Below, piece after piece: positions 17,035 to 25,467 of a stretch of 64,000 nt of DNA (position 1 is the first letter of the stretch; each line of letters opens with the position of its first letter). The notes under the pieces are model-generated. The model saw only the letters and a list, made by a program, of their open reading frames with translations, was not told where the DNA came from and did not search any database. The DNA is from Bog-532 sp963833835 (lineage in GTDB: Bacteria > Actinomycetota > Actinomycetes > Streptosporangiales > Streptosporangiaceae): the NCBI GenBank assembly GCA_963833835.1, contig CAWHZI010000014.1:310001-374000 (forward strand), written 5' to 3'. Both the position numbers and the translations under genes were made by a program.

Positions 17035-20000
17035 TCACGGCAGCGGTAAGGGGCTGACGCGGGGTAGCTCGGGGACGGGCTGGTGGCCGATGCGGACCAG
17101 GGTCTCGGCCTGGTCCGCGGCGACGGGCATGGCCAGCAGGTAGCCCTGGCCATATTGGCAGCCCATGGAGACCAGCAGGTCGCGCTGGACCTCGGTTTCG
17201 ATGCCTTCGGCGATCACGTCGAGGTGCAGGGTCCGGGCGATGCCGATGATGCCTTCGACCAGGGCCAGGCGCTGCTGGGAGATCGCGATCCCGTCCACGA
17301 ACGACTTGTCGATCTTCAGGACGTCGATGGGCAGCTCCCGCAGATAACTCAGCGAGGAGTATCCGGTGCCGAAGTCGTCGATGGCCAGCTTCACCCCGAT
17401 CGACTTCAGCTCGGCCAGGTCGGCGTGCAGGCGCTCATCGTCCCCGCGGAGCAGCACGCTCTCGGTGAGCTCCAGCATCAGCGATGAGGGCGCGAGGCCG
17501 GTCTGGGTCAGCACCCGGCGCACGCCGGCGACGAAGCCGGGATCGCGGAACTGACGGGCGGACACGTTGACGCTGGCGTACAGCGGGGTGTGGCCGGGCA
17601 GCCGGTGACGCCACTGCACGATCTCGCTGGCGGCCTGCCCGAGGACCCAGGAACCGAGCGGGACGATGTGCCCCGTCTCCTCGGCCAGCTCGATGAACTG
17701 GTCGGGCTGCATCATGCCCCACTGCGGGTGCGGCCAGCGCACCAGCGCCTCGAACCCGGCGATCCCGCCGCTGGTCAGGGCGACGATGGGCTGGTAGACG
17801 AGGGTGAAGCCCGAGGTGTTGACCGCCTCCTCCAGTGCGGCCTGCACCTCCCGGCGGCGGATCATCCCGGCGCTGAGCACCGGGGCGTACCGGCGCCACT
17901 GCCGCTTGCCCGACGCCTTGGCCGCGTACAGAGCCAGGTCCGCGTGCCGGAGCAACTCGTCCACGTCGGCGCTGTCCTCGGTGGTGGCCACGCCGACGGT
18001 GGCGGTGGTGATCACCGACCCGTCGGCCAGGTCGAACGGCTCGCTGAACGCCCGGACCACGCGCTCGGCGAACGCTTCCACCGCGGCCGGGCCGGCCAGG
18101 TGCTCGACCAGCAGCGCGAACTCGTCGCCGCCGAGCCGGGCCGCGGTGTCGGACTCGCGCACCACCGCGGCCAGCCGGAGGCCCGCCGCCACCAGCAGCT
18201 CGTCACCGACGCTGTGGCCCATGGTGTCGTTGGTCACCTTGAAGTCGTCCAGGTCCACGAACAGCACGCCGGTCGTGCTGCGTTCGCGCTTGGCCCGGGC
18301 CAGCGCGTGCGCCGCCCGGTCCTGGAACAGCAGCCGGTTGGGCAGCCCGGTGAGCGCGTCGTGGAAGGCCCGGTGCTTGAGCTCGGCCTCGAGCTGGCGC
18401 TGCTCGGTGACGTCCCGCAGCGTGAGCACCAGGCCGGCCACGGTCCGGTCCCCCCGCAGGTCACTGCAGCGCACCTGGACCTGGACGCGGCGCTGGTCCC
18501 GCCGGGTGATCTCCCAGTCCTCGGTGTAGGAGCTGTTCCCGGCGTGGCTGCGCAGCCGGGTAAGTCCCCGCAGGGCGTCATCCCGCGTGCCGTCCGCGCT
18601 CAGGTCCCACATGTAGGCGCCCTCGGCGTCGATGTCGCCGAACATGCTGGCCGCCGACGGCGTGGCGTACCGGACCAGACCGTCGTCATCGACGATCAGG
18701 ATCACATCGGAGGTGTCCTGGACCAGGGTGCGGAAGTAGGCCTCGCTGCGCTGGCGGATGACCTCATGGCTGAGCGTGATGCGTTCGACGGCCAGCGCGA
18801 CCTGGTGGGCCAGGATCTCGAACGTGTCCGACATGTCGGTCAGGATCCGGCGGGTGCCGAACACCACCAGGACGCCGATCAGCGGGTCCCCTCCGGGCCG
18901 GTCACGCAGCGTGAGCGGGCAGAGCAGGACGCCGTCGCCCCAGCGCAGCGTGCTGGCTTCGGCACCGAGCTGGGTCCGGGGCAGGAACACCGGCTTGTCG
19001 CCAGTCAGCGCGGGCAGCCAGGTCTCGGTCAGCTGGTCCAGCTCACTCGAGTCGTCGTCTGCGGCCGTCGCCGCGCTCACCGTGCGGAAGTGGCCATCGT
19101 CGCGCACCATGAGCAGCGCGTCGTGCGGTGAACGCGATCCGGTCAGGTCGGCGGCCGCGCTCTGCATCGCCGCCGCCACCTCGGCCGCGGCGGCGGCCGA
19201 GGCCAGCGACGCGCCGGCCAGCCGGACCGTGCGCTCTCGGCTCAGCGCCCGCCGGTGGGACGCCGCCATGTCCCACAGCCTGGAGGTGACCAGCAGGAAC
19301 AGGATCGCGGAGAACACCGCGATGACGCCGTCGTCATAGTTGCGATGCCGGAGCGACTGGATGAACAGCACGGCCGGGGCGATCAGCGAGGCCAGCATGA
19401 GCACGACCAGCCGGCTGGGTGATGCCTGCGGCCGCTGCCGGGAGACCGGCTCGGTCAGCTGGGCCATGGTGGGATGCAGCGCGGCCGCACCCCATGCCCC
19501 GTACATCACAGCCCAGCCCAGGTCGACCACGGTCCCGTTGTGAAACGAGCCGTACAGCTGCAGAACGCCGAACCAGGTGTCGGACACCAGCTGGCCGACC
19601 ATGCCCAGGGTGAGCAGCTGGAACGACCGGCTGCGCCCGGTCCCCGGGGCCACCAGCCGGGCCAGCAAGGCCAGGACCAGCACGTCGGCCAGCGGGTAGG
19701 CGATAGAGACGCTCTTCTGCAGCCAGGACAGCTGCGGATTGTGGACGTAGGGCAGGACCAGGTACATCCACGACACCAGGGCCAGCCCCACGGTCAGCGT
19801 CAGCGCGTCGATCACGCTGCGCTGGTCCCGGTCCGGGGTCCGGGCCCGGATGAAGACCAGCAGCCCGGCCGCGATCAGCGGGTAGGTGAGCAGGTAGAGC
19901 ACGTCGGCGTAGGACGGGAACGGCAGCGGCTGATGCTGGATGAGGCTAGCCACCAGGAAGCTGACCTGGCCCGCGACGAAGGACAGGTTGGCCGCGGCCA

Positions 20001-20238
20001 GCAGCAGCCAGGAGATCCTCCGGGCCGGCCGGTGGATGACCACGCCGACCACGATGGCGGCCACCCCGCTCAGCCCGAGCAACCCCCAGGTTACGGCGCG
20101 CAGGCCAGGCAATCCGTAGTACGCCACGATGAGCACGGCCCACCAGATGGCGTAGCCCCACAGCAGCCGCCGCCGCGCGATTACCACATGTCCCCCCAGC
20201 TCACCCTTCTGGAACGGCACGCTTCCCCAAGCGTGCAC
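17035..20238 (-). CDS. membrane GGDEF-EAL cyclic-di-GMP enzyme with GAF and PAS domains
   Basis: The 1067-residue protein has eight or nine N-terminal membrane helices (to about residue 310) and a GAF-like region (about 340-495). A PAS domain follows (about 500-625, starting SEAYFRTLVQDTSDVILIVDDDG). The GGDEF domain has an intact RLGGDEFALLVE near residue 700. The EAL domain starts near 812, with FEALVRW, NVSARQF, DDFGTGYSSL and DKSFVDG. Both catalytic signatures look intact, so it could make and degrade cyclic di-GMP, a developmental signal in filamentous actinomycetes. The start could be an internal GTG a few residues later. It is monocistronic and divergent from the NRPS-like gene. Confidence 0.88.
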   Translation of the reverse strand: MHAWGSVPFQKGELGGHVVIARRRLLWGYAIWWAVLIVAYYGLPGLRAVTWGLLGLSGVAAIVVGVVIHRPARRISWLLLAAANLSFVAGQVSFLVASLIQHQPLPFPSYADVLYLLTYPLIAAGLLVFIRARTPDRDQRSVIDALTLTVGLALVSWMYLVLPYVHNPQLSWLQKSVSIAYPLADVLVLALLARLVAPGTGRSRSFQLLTLGMVGQLVSDTWFGVLQLYGSFHNGTVVDLGWAVMYGAWGAAALHPTMAQLTEPVSRQRPQASPSRLVVLMLASLIAPAVLFIQSLRHRNYDDGVIAVFSAILFLLVTSRLWDMAASHRRALSRERTVRLAGASLASAAAAAEVAAAMQSAAADLTGSRSPHDALLMVRDDGHFRTVSAATAADDDSSELDQLTETWLPALTGDKPVFLPRTQLGAEASTLRWGDGVLLCPLTLRDRPGGDPLIGVLVVFGTRRILTDMSDTFEILAHQVALAVERITLSHEVIRQRSEAYFRTLVQDTSDVILIVDDDGLVRYATPSAASMFGDIDAEGAYMWDLSADGTRDDALRGLTRLRSHAGNSSYTEDWEITRRDQRRVQVQVRCSDLRGDRTVAGLVLTLRDVTEQRQLEAELKHRAFHDALTGLPNRLLFQDRAAHALARAKRERSTTGVLFVDLDDFKVTNDTMGHSVGDELLVAAGLRLAAVVRESDTAARLGGDEFALLVEHLAGPAAVEAFAERVVRAFSEPFDLADGSVITTATVGVATTEDSADVDELLRHADLALYAAKASGKRQWRRYAPVLSAGMIRRREVQAALEEAVNTSGFTLVYQPIVALTSGGIAGFEALVRWPHPQWGMMQPDQFIELAEETGHIVPLGSWVLGQAASEIVQWRHRLPGHTPLYASVNVSARQFRDPGFVAGVRRVLTQTGLAPSSLMLELTESVLLRGDDERLHADLAELKSIGVKLAIDDFGTGYSSLSYLRELPIDVLKIDKSFVDGIAISQQRLALVEGIIGIARTLHLDVIAEGIETEVQRDLLVSMGCQYGQGYLLAMPVAADQAETLVRIGHQPVPELPRVSPLPLP

Positions 20239-20590
20239 TGTGTCCCTAGCTTTGATTTGCCCCCGGCGGGATCACGGCATGCGTCTGACGCCCCACAAGC
20301 ATCCTTTAACACCTAAGTCACAAATCCGCACTGTGCCGTGAATCAAGTGATTACCTCCCGATTCATCCGCCGATCCGGGGCCGCCGGGACGGGTTTTCCG
20401 GTACTTGATCATTACATCGTGCCGGGGCATCCCTCTCAACACTGGGGCCATCGGCCGAGCCTGACCGCCAACGATTGCATTCAGGCCCATCAATAAGTGT
20501 GCGACCCGCTTACTCGGGGCAGAAAACTTCTGGCCGCAGATCACCCGCCGAGACCAATTATGCCCGTACTGATGATCGCGCGCGGGCAGT
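20239..20590. other. divergent intergenic region before the NRPS-like gene
   Basis: These 352 bases are less GC-rich than their surroundings. An open frame on the minus strand (20272-20670) runs through it but has no ribosome site and no recognisable content. ATCAAGT (20342-20348) and ACTTGAT (20403-20409) form a distant inverted pair. I see no convincing promoter consensus. Confidence 0.45.
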
Positions 20591-23500
20591 ATGGACGCGT
20601 CAGGCAACCGTGTCCGCATAACTGAGCTGTTAACCATGATTAATGCTGATGAATCGCGCTTTACCGGCACCCAATCAGAGCCGGTTGATCCTGCGGAAGA
20701 CGACTATATAGTCACGGTCAACGCGTCCGGGCAGTACGCGATCTGGCCCGCCGCCCAGCCGCTGCCGACGGGCTGGCAGGCCCACTCGGCCGCGCTGACG
20801 CTCGCCGCTTGCCGGAAAGCCGTGACCACACTGTGGCCGGATATCAGTCCAATTTCTGTTCGGCCCGCCAGCGCGGTGACCGGCAGGAACGAAACCCCAT
20901 TCGTCCCGGCCGCCGAATTCGCGCCGGTGCCCTTGCAGTTCGCCGCCCGGGCTGCCCGTAATCCGGGTGCGGTGGCGGTCCGCGGGACGACCCGGCTGAC
21001 GTACGGAGGCCTGCTGCGGTCGGCCAATCAACTGGCGCATGCACTGCGGGAAATGGGCGTGGGCCCGGAAACGGTGACCGGAGCGGGCCTGGAGCGGGGG
21101 GCGGATTCGATTCGCGCGCTGGTCGGGATCCTCAGCGCGGGCGGCGGCTATCTGCCGATGGATCCGGCGCTTCCCGCGAGCCGGCTGGCGCAGATGTGCG
21201 ACGAAGCCGGCGCCCGGGTAATTCTGCTGAATCGGGCCGCGGAAAAGGCGTTCGCGAAAACGAACGCTCAGCTAGTTTTCGTGGACGAACTTCAGCTGGA
21301 CGGCTACCCGAACACCCAGCCGGCCATTCCTTTGCAGCCTGAAAGTATCGCGTACGTCATCGCCACGTCGGGTTCCACCGGCACACCCAAAGCGGTCGCC
21401 GTCAGCCACGGCTCGCTAGCCGCGGTCATCGGCGAACTGGTAGCCCGCTACCACGTCTCCGAGCGCGACCGGGTGCTGCAACTGGCCCCGCTGAGCACGG
21501 ACACGTCGCTGGAGCAGATCTTGGTCACCTTGCTGGGCGGGGCCACCCTGGTGCTGCCGCCACCGGGCCCCGTCGCGCCGTCCGACCTGCTGGTCCTGCT
21601 GCACGACGAGCAGGTCACGGTGGCCGACCTGACCCCGGCGTACTGGCACCAGGTGCTGGCGCTGGCCACGCCGGCCGACCCGCGGCTGGCCCGCCTCCGG
21701 CTCATGATCACCGGCGGCGACCGGGCCGACCCGGCCGACTGCCGGGCCGCCCGGCGAGCCGTGCGCGGTGTACGGCTGATCAACGCCTACGGGCTGACCG
21801 AGACCACGATCACGTCGACCCTGCACGACGTGGGCGATACTCCGGGCGAGGCAGACCAGGGAGATCCAGCGCCGGTGCCGGTGGGTACCGCGCTCAGGTC
21901 CGCCCAGGTGCTGGTGCTCGGACCGGACCTGGCCCCGCTCCCGCCGGGCCAGACCGGCGAGGTCTACATCGGGGGCTCCGGTGTGGCCCGCGGCTACCTG
22001 GGCGGCCCGGACCGTACCGCGATGAGGTTCCTGCCCAACCCGTACAGCTCTGAGCCCGGGGCCCGGATGTACCGCACCGGTGACTACGGGCGCTGGGACG
22101 CCGAGCACCGCCTCGAGGTGCTCGGCCGGATCGACCGCCAGCTCAAGGTGAACGGCTACCGGGTCGACCCGGGCGAGGCCGAGCTCGCTCTGACCGGGCA
22201 CCACGGGATCGCCGACGCCGCGGTCACGGCCCGGGAGCTCAGCCCGGGTGACCGGCAGCTGATCGCCTACCTCGTCCGCCGCGAGCCAGCGGCGGACGAG
22301 CCATGGACGCCCGGCAGCCTGCGCGACTTCCTGGCCCGGCGGCTGCCCAGCTTCATGATCCCGGCGGTGTTCGTCGAGGTCACCGCGATCCCCCGGCTCC
22401 CCGGAGGCGCGCCCGACGAAGGGGCGCTGCCCAGCCCGCCGTCCACCGGGCACCTCGTGCCCGAACAGCTGAACCCGGCGCAGGCCGGGATGGCCCACCT
22501 GTGGTCCCGGATGCTGGGGGTCCCGGTCACCGGGCTGGACGACGATTTCTTCGCCCTGGGCGGTGATTCACTCACCGCGGCCGAGATGCTGGCCCAGGCG
22601 AGAACGATCTTCGGCGTCAGCGCGGCCGACGTCCGCGGCCTGACCCGGCGGCTGCTGCGGGATCCCAGCTTGCGCGGGTTCTCCGGGGCAGTGCAGGACG
22701 CCCGGGCCGGGCGGCTGGACCCCGGCGCCGCTACCGGCCGGCCCGATTTCACCCACGAGGCCCGCCTGGATGTCCCGGTGCGGACCGGCAGCGGCCCCGC
22801 CCCGCGCTGGCGGCAGCCACGGACCGTCCTGCTCACCGGGGCGACCGGTTTCCTCGGTATCCACCTGCTGCGTGAGCTGCTGACCGACCCCGGGGTGCGG
22901 GTGCAGTGCCTGATCCGGGCCGCGAACGCGGCCCAGGCCCGGGAGCGGCTCATCGGCACCGCACGGCGCTACGGCGCCGGCCCGCTGGACCTGGGCCGGG
23001 TGGTGCCGCTGGCCGGAGACCTGGCCCAGCCCGGCCTGGGATTGTCTCCCGTGGTGTTCGCCGAGCTGGCCCGGACCGTGGACGTGATCCACCACGCGGG
23101 CGCGCAGGTGAACTTCATCTACCCGTACGAGGAGCTGCGCGCGGCCAACGTGGCCGGGACGCGGGAACTGATCCGGCTGGCCGGGCTGGCCCGGGGCATC
23201 CCGCTGCACTACATCTCCAGCACGGCGGTGCTGGCCGGGTTCGGTGCGGCCGGCGTGCGCGCGGTGACCGAGGACACACCGCTGGACCACCCCGACCAGC
23301 TGGGTATGGGCTACATCGAGACCAAGTACGTGGCCGAGGAGATGCTGCGCGCCGCGGCCCGCGCCGGGCTGCCGGTGACCGTCTACCGGCCGCTGGACGT
23401 GGCCGGGGACCACCGCACCGGGGTGTGGAACACCGCCACCGAGATGTGCGCGCTGATCCGGTTCATGGCCGACACCGGCCTGGCCCCCGACATCGACCTG

Positions 23501-23971
23501 CCACTCGACTTCGTGCCCGCGGACCTGTGCGCCGCCGCCGTCCGGCACATCGCCACCTCCCAGCCGGCCACCGGGTGCACCTACCACCTGGCCAGCCCGC
23601 AGCCTGCGCCGCTGAGCGCGCTGGTGGAGCGGCTGCGCCGGCACGGCTTCGCGATCGAGTCGATCCCGTACCCGGCCTGGGTGGACGAGCTGCTGCGCCA
23701 GGCGGTCCGGGACCCGGCGCATCCGATGGCACCGTTCGTGCCGCTGTTCGTGGACCGGTGCGGAACCACCGGGCTCACCGTGGCCGAGATGTACCTGGAG
23801 CACATCTTCCCGGCCTACACACGGACGCACACCGCCCATGCGCTGGCGGGCAGCGGCATCGAGTTCCCGCCGGTCGGTGCGGCCCTGCTGGACCGGCAGC
23901 TGGACCGGCTGATCGCGGACGGGTACCTGCGCGCGCCCGCGGGCCGCGATCGTGCGGGAGACCGGACCTGA
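20591..23971 (+). CDS. NRPS-like protein: MbtH - adenylation - carrier - thioester reductase
   Basis: The 1126-residue protein begins with an MbtH-like domain (about residues 38-92, NASGQYAIWP, LPTGWQ, LWPDISP, retaining all three family tryptophans). An adenylation domain spans about 113-610: A3 YVIATSGSTGTPKA near 250-263, A5 AYGLTETTI, A7 YRTGDYGRWD, A8 VNGYRVDPGE. A carrier site FFALGGDSLTAAEM lies near 655-668. A terminal reductase starts at VLLTGATGFLGIHL (near 746) with SDR residues YIETK near 907. Such A-T-R enzymes load an amino or carboxylic acid and release it as an aldehyde or alcohol. Oddly, the A10 lysine of NGKxD is replaced (PGGAPDEGAL). The start may be a later Met. Its stop shares one base with the aat-like start. 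Confidence 0.85.
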   Translation: MDASGNRVRITELLTMINADESRFTGTQSEPVDPAEDDYIVTVNASGQYAIWPAAQPLPTGWQAHSAALTLAACRKAVTTLWPDISPISVRPASAVTGRNETPFVPAAEFAPVPLQFAARAARNPGAVAVRGTTRLTYGGLLRSANQLAHALREMGVGPETVTGAGLERGADSIRALVGILSAGGGYLPMDPALPASRLAQMCDEAGARVILLNRAAEKAFAKTNAQLVFVDELQLDGYPNTQPAIPLQPESIAYVIATSGSTGTPKAVAVSHGSLAAVIGELVARYHVSERDRVLQLAPLSTDTSLEQILVTLLGGATLVLPPPGPVAPSDLLVLLHDEQVTVADLTPAYWHQVLALATPADPRLARLRLMITGGDRADPADCRAARRAVRGVRLINAYGLTETTITSTLHDVGDTPGEADQGDPAPVPVGTALRSAQVLVLGPDLAPLPPGQTGEVYIGGSGVARGYLGGPDRTAMRFLPNPYSSEPGARMYRTGDYGRWDAEHRLEVLGRIDRQLKVNGYRVDPGEAELALTGHHGIADAAVTARELSPGDRQLIAYLVRREPAADEPWTPGSLRDFLARRLPSFMIPAVFVEVTAIPRLPGGAPDEGALPSPPSTGHLVPEQLNPAQAGMAHLWSRMLGVPVTGLDDDFFALGGDSLTAAEMLAQARTIFGVSAADVRGLTRRLLRDPSLRGFSGAVQDARAGRLDPGAATGRPDFTHEARLDVPVRTGSGPAPRWRQPRTVLLTGATGFLGIHLLRELLTDPGVRVQCLIRAANAAQARERLIGTARRYGAGPLDLGRVVPLAGDLAQPGLGLSPVVFAELARTVDVIHHAGAQVNFIYPYEELRAANVAGTRELIRLAGLARGIPLHYISSTAVLAGFGAAGVRAVTEDTPLDHPDQLGMGYIETKYVAEEMLRAAARAGLPVTVYRPLDVAGDHRTGVWNTATEMCALIRFMADTGLAPDIDLPLDFVPADLCAAAVRHIATSQPATGCTYHLASPQPAPLSALVERLRRHGFAIESIPYPAWVDELLRQAVRDPAHPMAPFVPLFVDRCGTTGLTVAEMYLEHIFPAYTRTHTAHALAGSGIEFPPVGAALLDRQLDRLIADGYLRAPAGRDRAGDRT

Positions 23972-24765
23972 TGCCAGCCCGCTGGTACCCGGACTGGGAC
24001 TCGTTCCGGCCGGACCCGGGGGTCACCGACGGCCCGGTCGCGTTCAGCGCCGACCTGAGCCCGGGGGCCGTGCTGGGCGCGTACCGGCACGGCATCGTCC
24101 CGTTCCCAGCCCCGGACGAGTACCACCGCACGCTGAACGAGGTCCGCTACGAGGAGCAGGTCGCCGCGGGCGTGGTCGGCGTGGTCGGCGCCGGCGCCGA
24201 ATCCGGCCCGGGCGGCGGCCAGGACCCGTACGCGGTGGCGTGGTGGTCCCCCGACCCCAGGCCGGTGATCGCGGTGGACCGCGTCCACCTGGGCCGCAAC
24301 GTCCGCAAGCGACTGCGCCGCGGGCACGAGTGGACCACCGCCGACACCGCGTTCGAGCAGGTGGCCGAGCAGTGCCGGGCCGGCCGCGAGCCACGCTGGC
24401 TGACCGACCCACTGCTGGAGAGCCTGGTCGCGCTGCACGAGAAGGGCTGGGCCCACAGCGTCGAGGTGTGGGAGGGCGGCGAGCTGATCGGCGGGGCGTT
24501 CGGTGTGGCCGTGGGCCCGGCGCTGAGCGGAGACTCGATCTTCAGCCGCCGCCCGGAGGCGGCCCGGATCGCGGTCGCGGACCTGGCCGCCCGGTTCGCC
24601 GCGGTCGGCGGTGAGCTGATCGACGCCCAGTGGGACAGCCCCTTCCTGCGCTCCCTCGGCGCCACCACGATGCCCCGGGCCGATTACCTGGCCCGCCTGA
24701 CCGGTCCCGCCGAGAGGGTCATGCTGCCCAGGGAGCCCGCGTCCGCGAGAAGGCTGCTGGGTTAG
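23971..24765 (+). CDS. aat: leucyl/phenylalanyl-tRNA--protein transferase homologue
   Basis: The ATG overlaps the NRPS stop (TGATG), so translation is coupled. The 264-residue protein matches Aat: FSADLSPGAVLGAYRHGIVPFPAP near residues 28-51, WWSPDPRPVIAVDRVHLGRN, WTTADTAFEQV, HSVEVWEGGELIGG, GDSIFSRR and LIDAQWDSPFLRSLGA. The Asp and Gln of LIDAQ align with the catalytic D186/Q188 of Escherichia coli Aat (from memory). The glutamate of GESMFS is aspartate here. An extra segment of about 40 residues sits before WWSPDPR. Aat normally transfers Leu or Phe from tRNA to N-terminal Arg/Lys in the N-degron pathway. No clpS or clpA is nearby, and coupling to an NRPS suggests a role in modifying a small-molecule amine. 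Confidence 0.85.
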   Translation: MPARWYPDWDSFRPDPGVTDGPVAFSADLSPGAVLGAYRHGIVPFPAPDEYHRTLNEVRYEEQVAAGVVGVVGAGAESGPGGGQDPYAVAWWSPDPRPVIAVDRVHLGRNVRKRLRRGHEWTTADTAFEQVAEQCRAGREPRWLTDPLLESLVALHEKGWAHSVEVWEGGELIGGAFGVAVGPALSGDSIFSRRPEAARIAVADLAARFAAVGGELIDAQWDSPFLRSLGATTMPRADYLARLTGPAERVMLPREPASARRLLG

Positions 24766-25325
24766 GGCTGGGGCGCGGAGTGTTCTTGGGGCCCGGAGTG
24801 TTCTTGGGGCCCGGAGTGGCCGGGTGTGTCGCCGCTGAGGCGGGCCATGTGGTCGGCCAGGACGCGTAGGCCGTCAGAGCCGAGGCGTTCTACTACAAGC
24901 TCGCGCAGGCCCTCGCAGTAGACGGTGAACGCGCGCTCGGCCAGGGCCCGGCCGGAGTCGGTGAGCACGGCGTGGGTCACCCTGCGGTCAGAGGATGAGG
25001 GCTGCCGCTTGATCAGCCCCGCCTGCTCCAGCCGGTCCGCCACCTTGGTGAAGCCACCGCTGGAGAAGGCGACCTGGCGGGCCAGCTTGCTCAGCGGCAC
25101 CGCGACGTCGCTGGCCTCACGGCCGCCGCTGTCACCGCGGAGCAGCCAGACCAGGACGAGGAACTCGACGCCGGGCAGCCCGGTCTCCCGTTCCACCTGC
25201 TCGGTCAGCATCTCGGTGACGTGGGTGTAGCCCCGGACCACCGTCTTCCAGGTATCGGCCAGCCCGTCCAGGGCGCAAAAATCGGCGGCATCGCCTGGTG
25301 CCGACGGCTGCGTCGAGCTGGTCAT
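24762..25325 (-). CDS. MarR-family transcriptional regulator
   Basis: The 187-residue protein has a winged-helix core with VPLSKLARQVAFSSGGFTKVADRLEQAGLIKRQPSSSDRRVTHAVLTDSGRAL (listed in pieces: recognition helix near residues 90-110, wing DRRV near 121-124), typical of MarR. Its last residues are short HSGPQE repeats encoded by a tandem GTTCTTGGGGCCCGGA-type repeat at the 3' end. It overlaps the convergent aat-like gene by four bases. It is divergent from the PAP2 gene, and a perfect inverted repeat between them is its likely operator. Confidence 0.87.
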   Translation of the reverse strand: MTSSTQPSAPGDAADFCALDGLADTWKTVVRGYTHVTEMLTEQVERETGLPGVEFLVLVWLLRGDSGGREASDVAVPLSKLARQVAFSSGGFTKVADRLEQAGLIKRQPSSSDRRVTHAVLTDSGRALAERAFTVYCEGLRELVVERLGSDGLRVLADHMARLSGDTPGHSGPQEHSGPQEHSAPQP

Positions 25326-25367
25326 ACCTCCACTATAGGGGGGTGCCTCATGCGTGGGAAATTTCTT

Positions 25368-25388
25368 GTGAGAAAGTTAATTTCTCAC
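25368..25388. promoter_or_regulatory. MarR-type operator
   Basis: GTGAGAAA (25368-25375), a five-base spacer GTTAA and TTTCTCAC (25381-25388) form a perfect inverted repeat. It lies 42 bp upstream of the MarR start and 80 bp upstream of the PAP2 start. Size and placement suit an autoregulating MarR dimer controlling both genes. Confidence 0.65.
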
Positions 25389-25467
25389 TAACCTCTTCTT
25401 AGGAAGGCTGCTCGGCGTAGTGACGGGCAGCCATACGCGGGGGCCAGCCGGGATTTGGGGGCATGGC

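Noticed and set aside
16577..17038. Proline-rich secreted or structural protein on the minus strand
   Set aside because: The Pro/Ser/Gln repeats merely translate a GGGCTGGGGCTGGC tract. There is no signal peptide, ribosome site or downstream domain.
20272..20670. 132-residue minus-strand gene upstream of the NRPS
   Set aside because: It overlaps the NRPS start, lacks a ribosome site and has no family resemblance.
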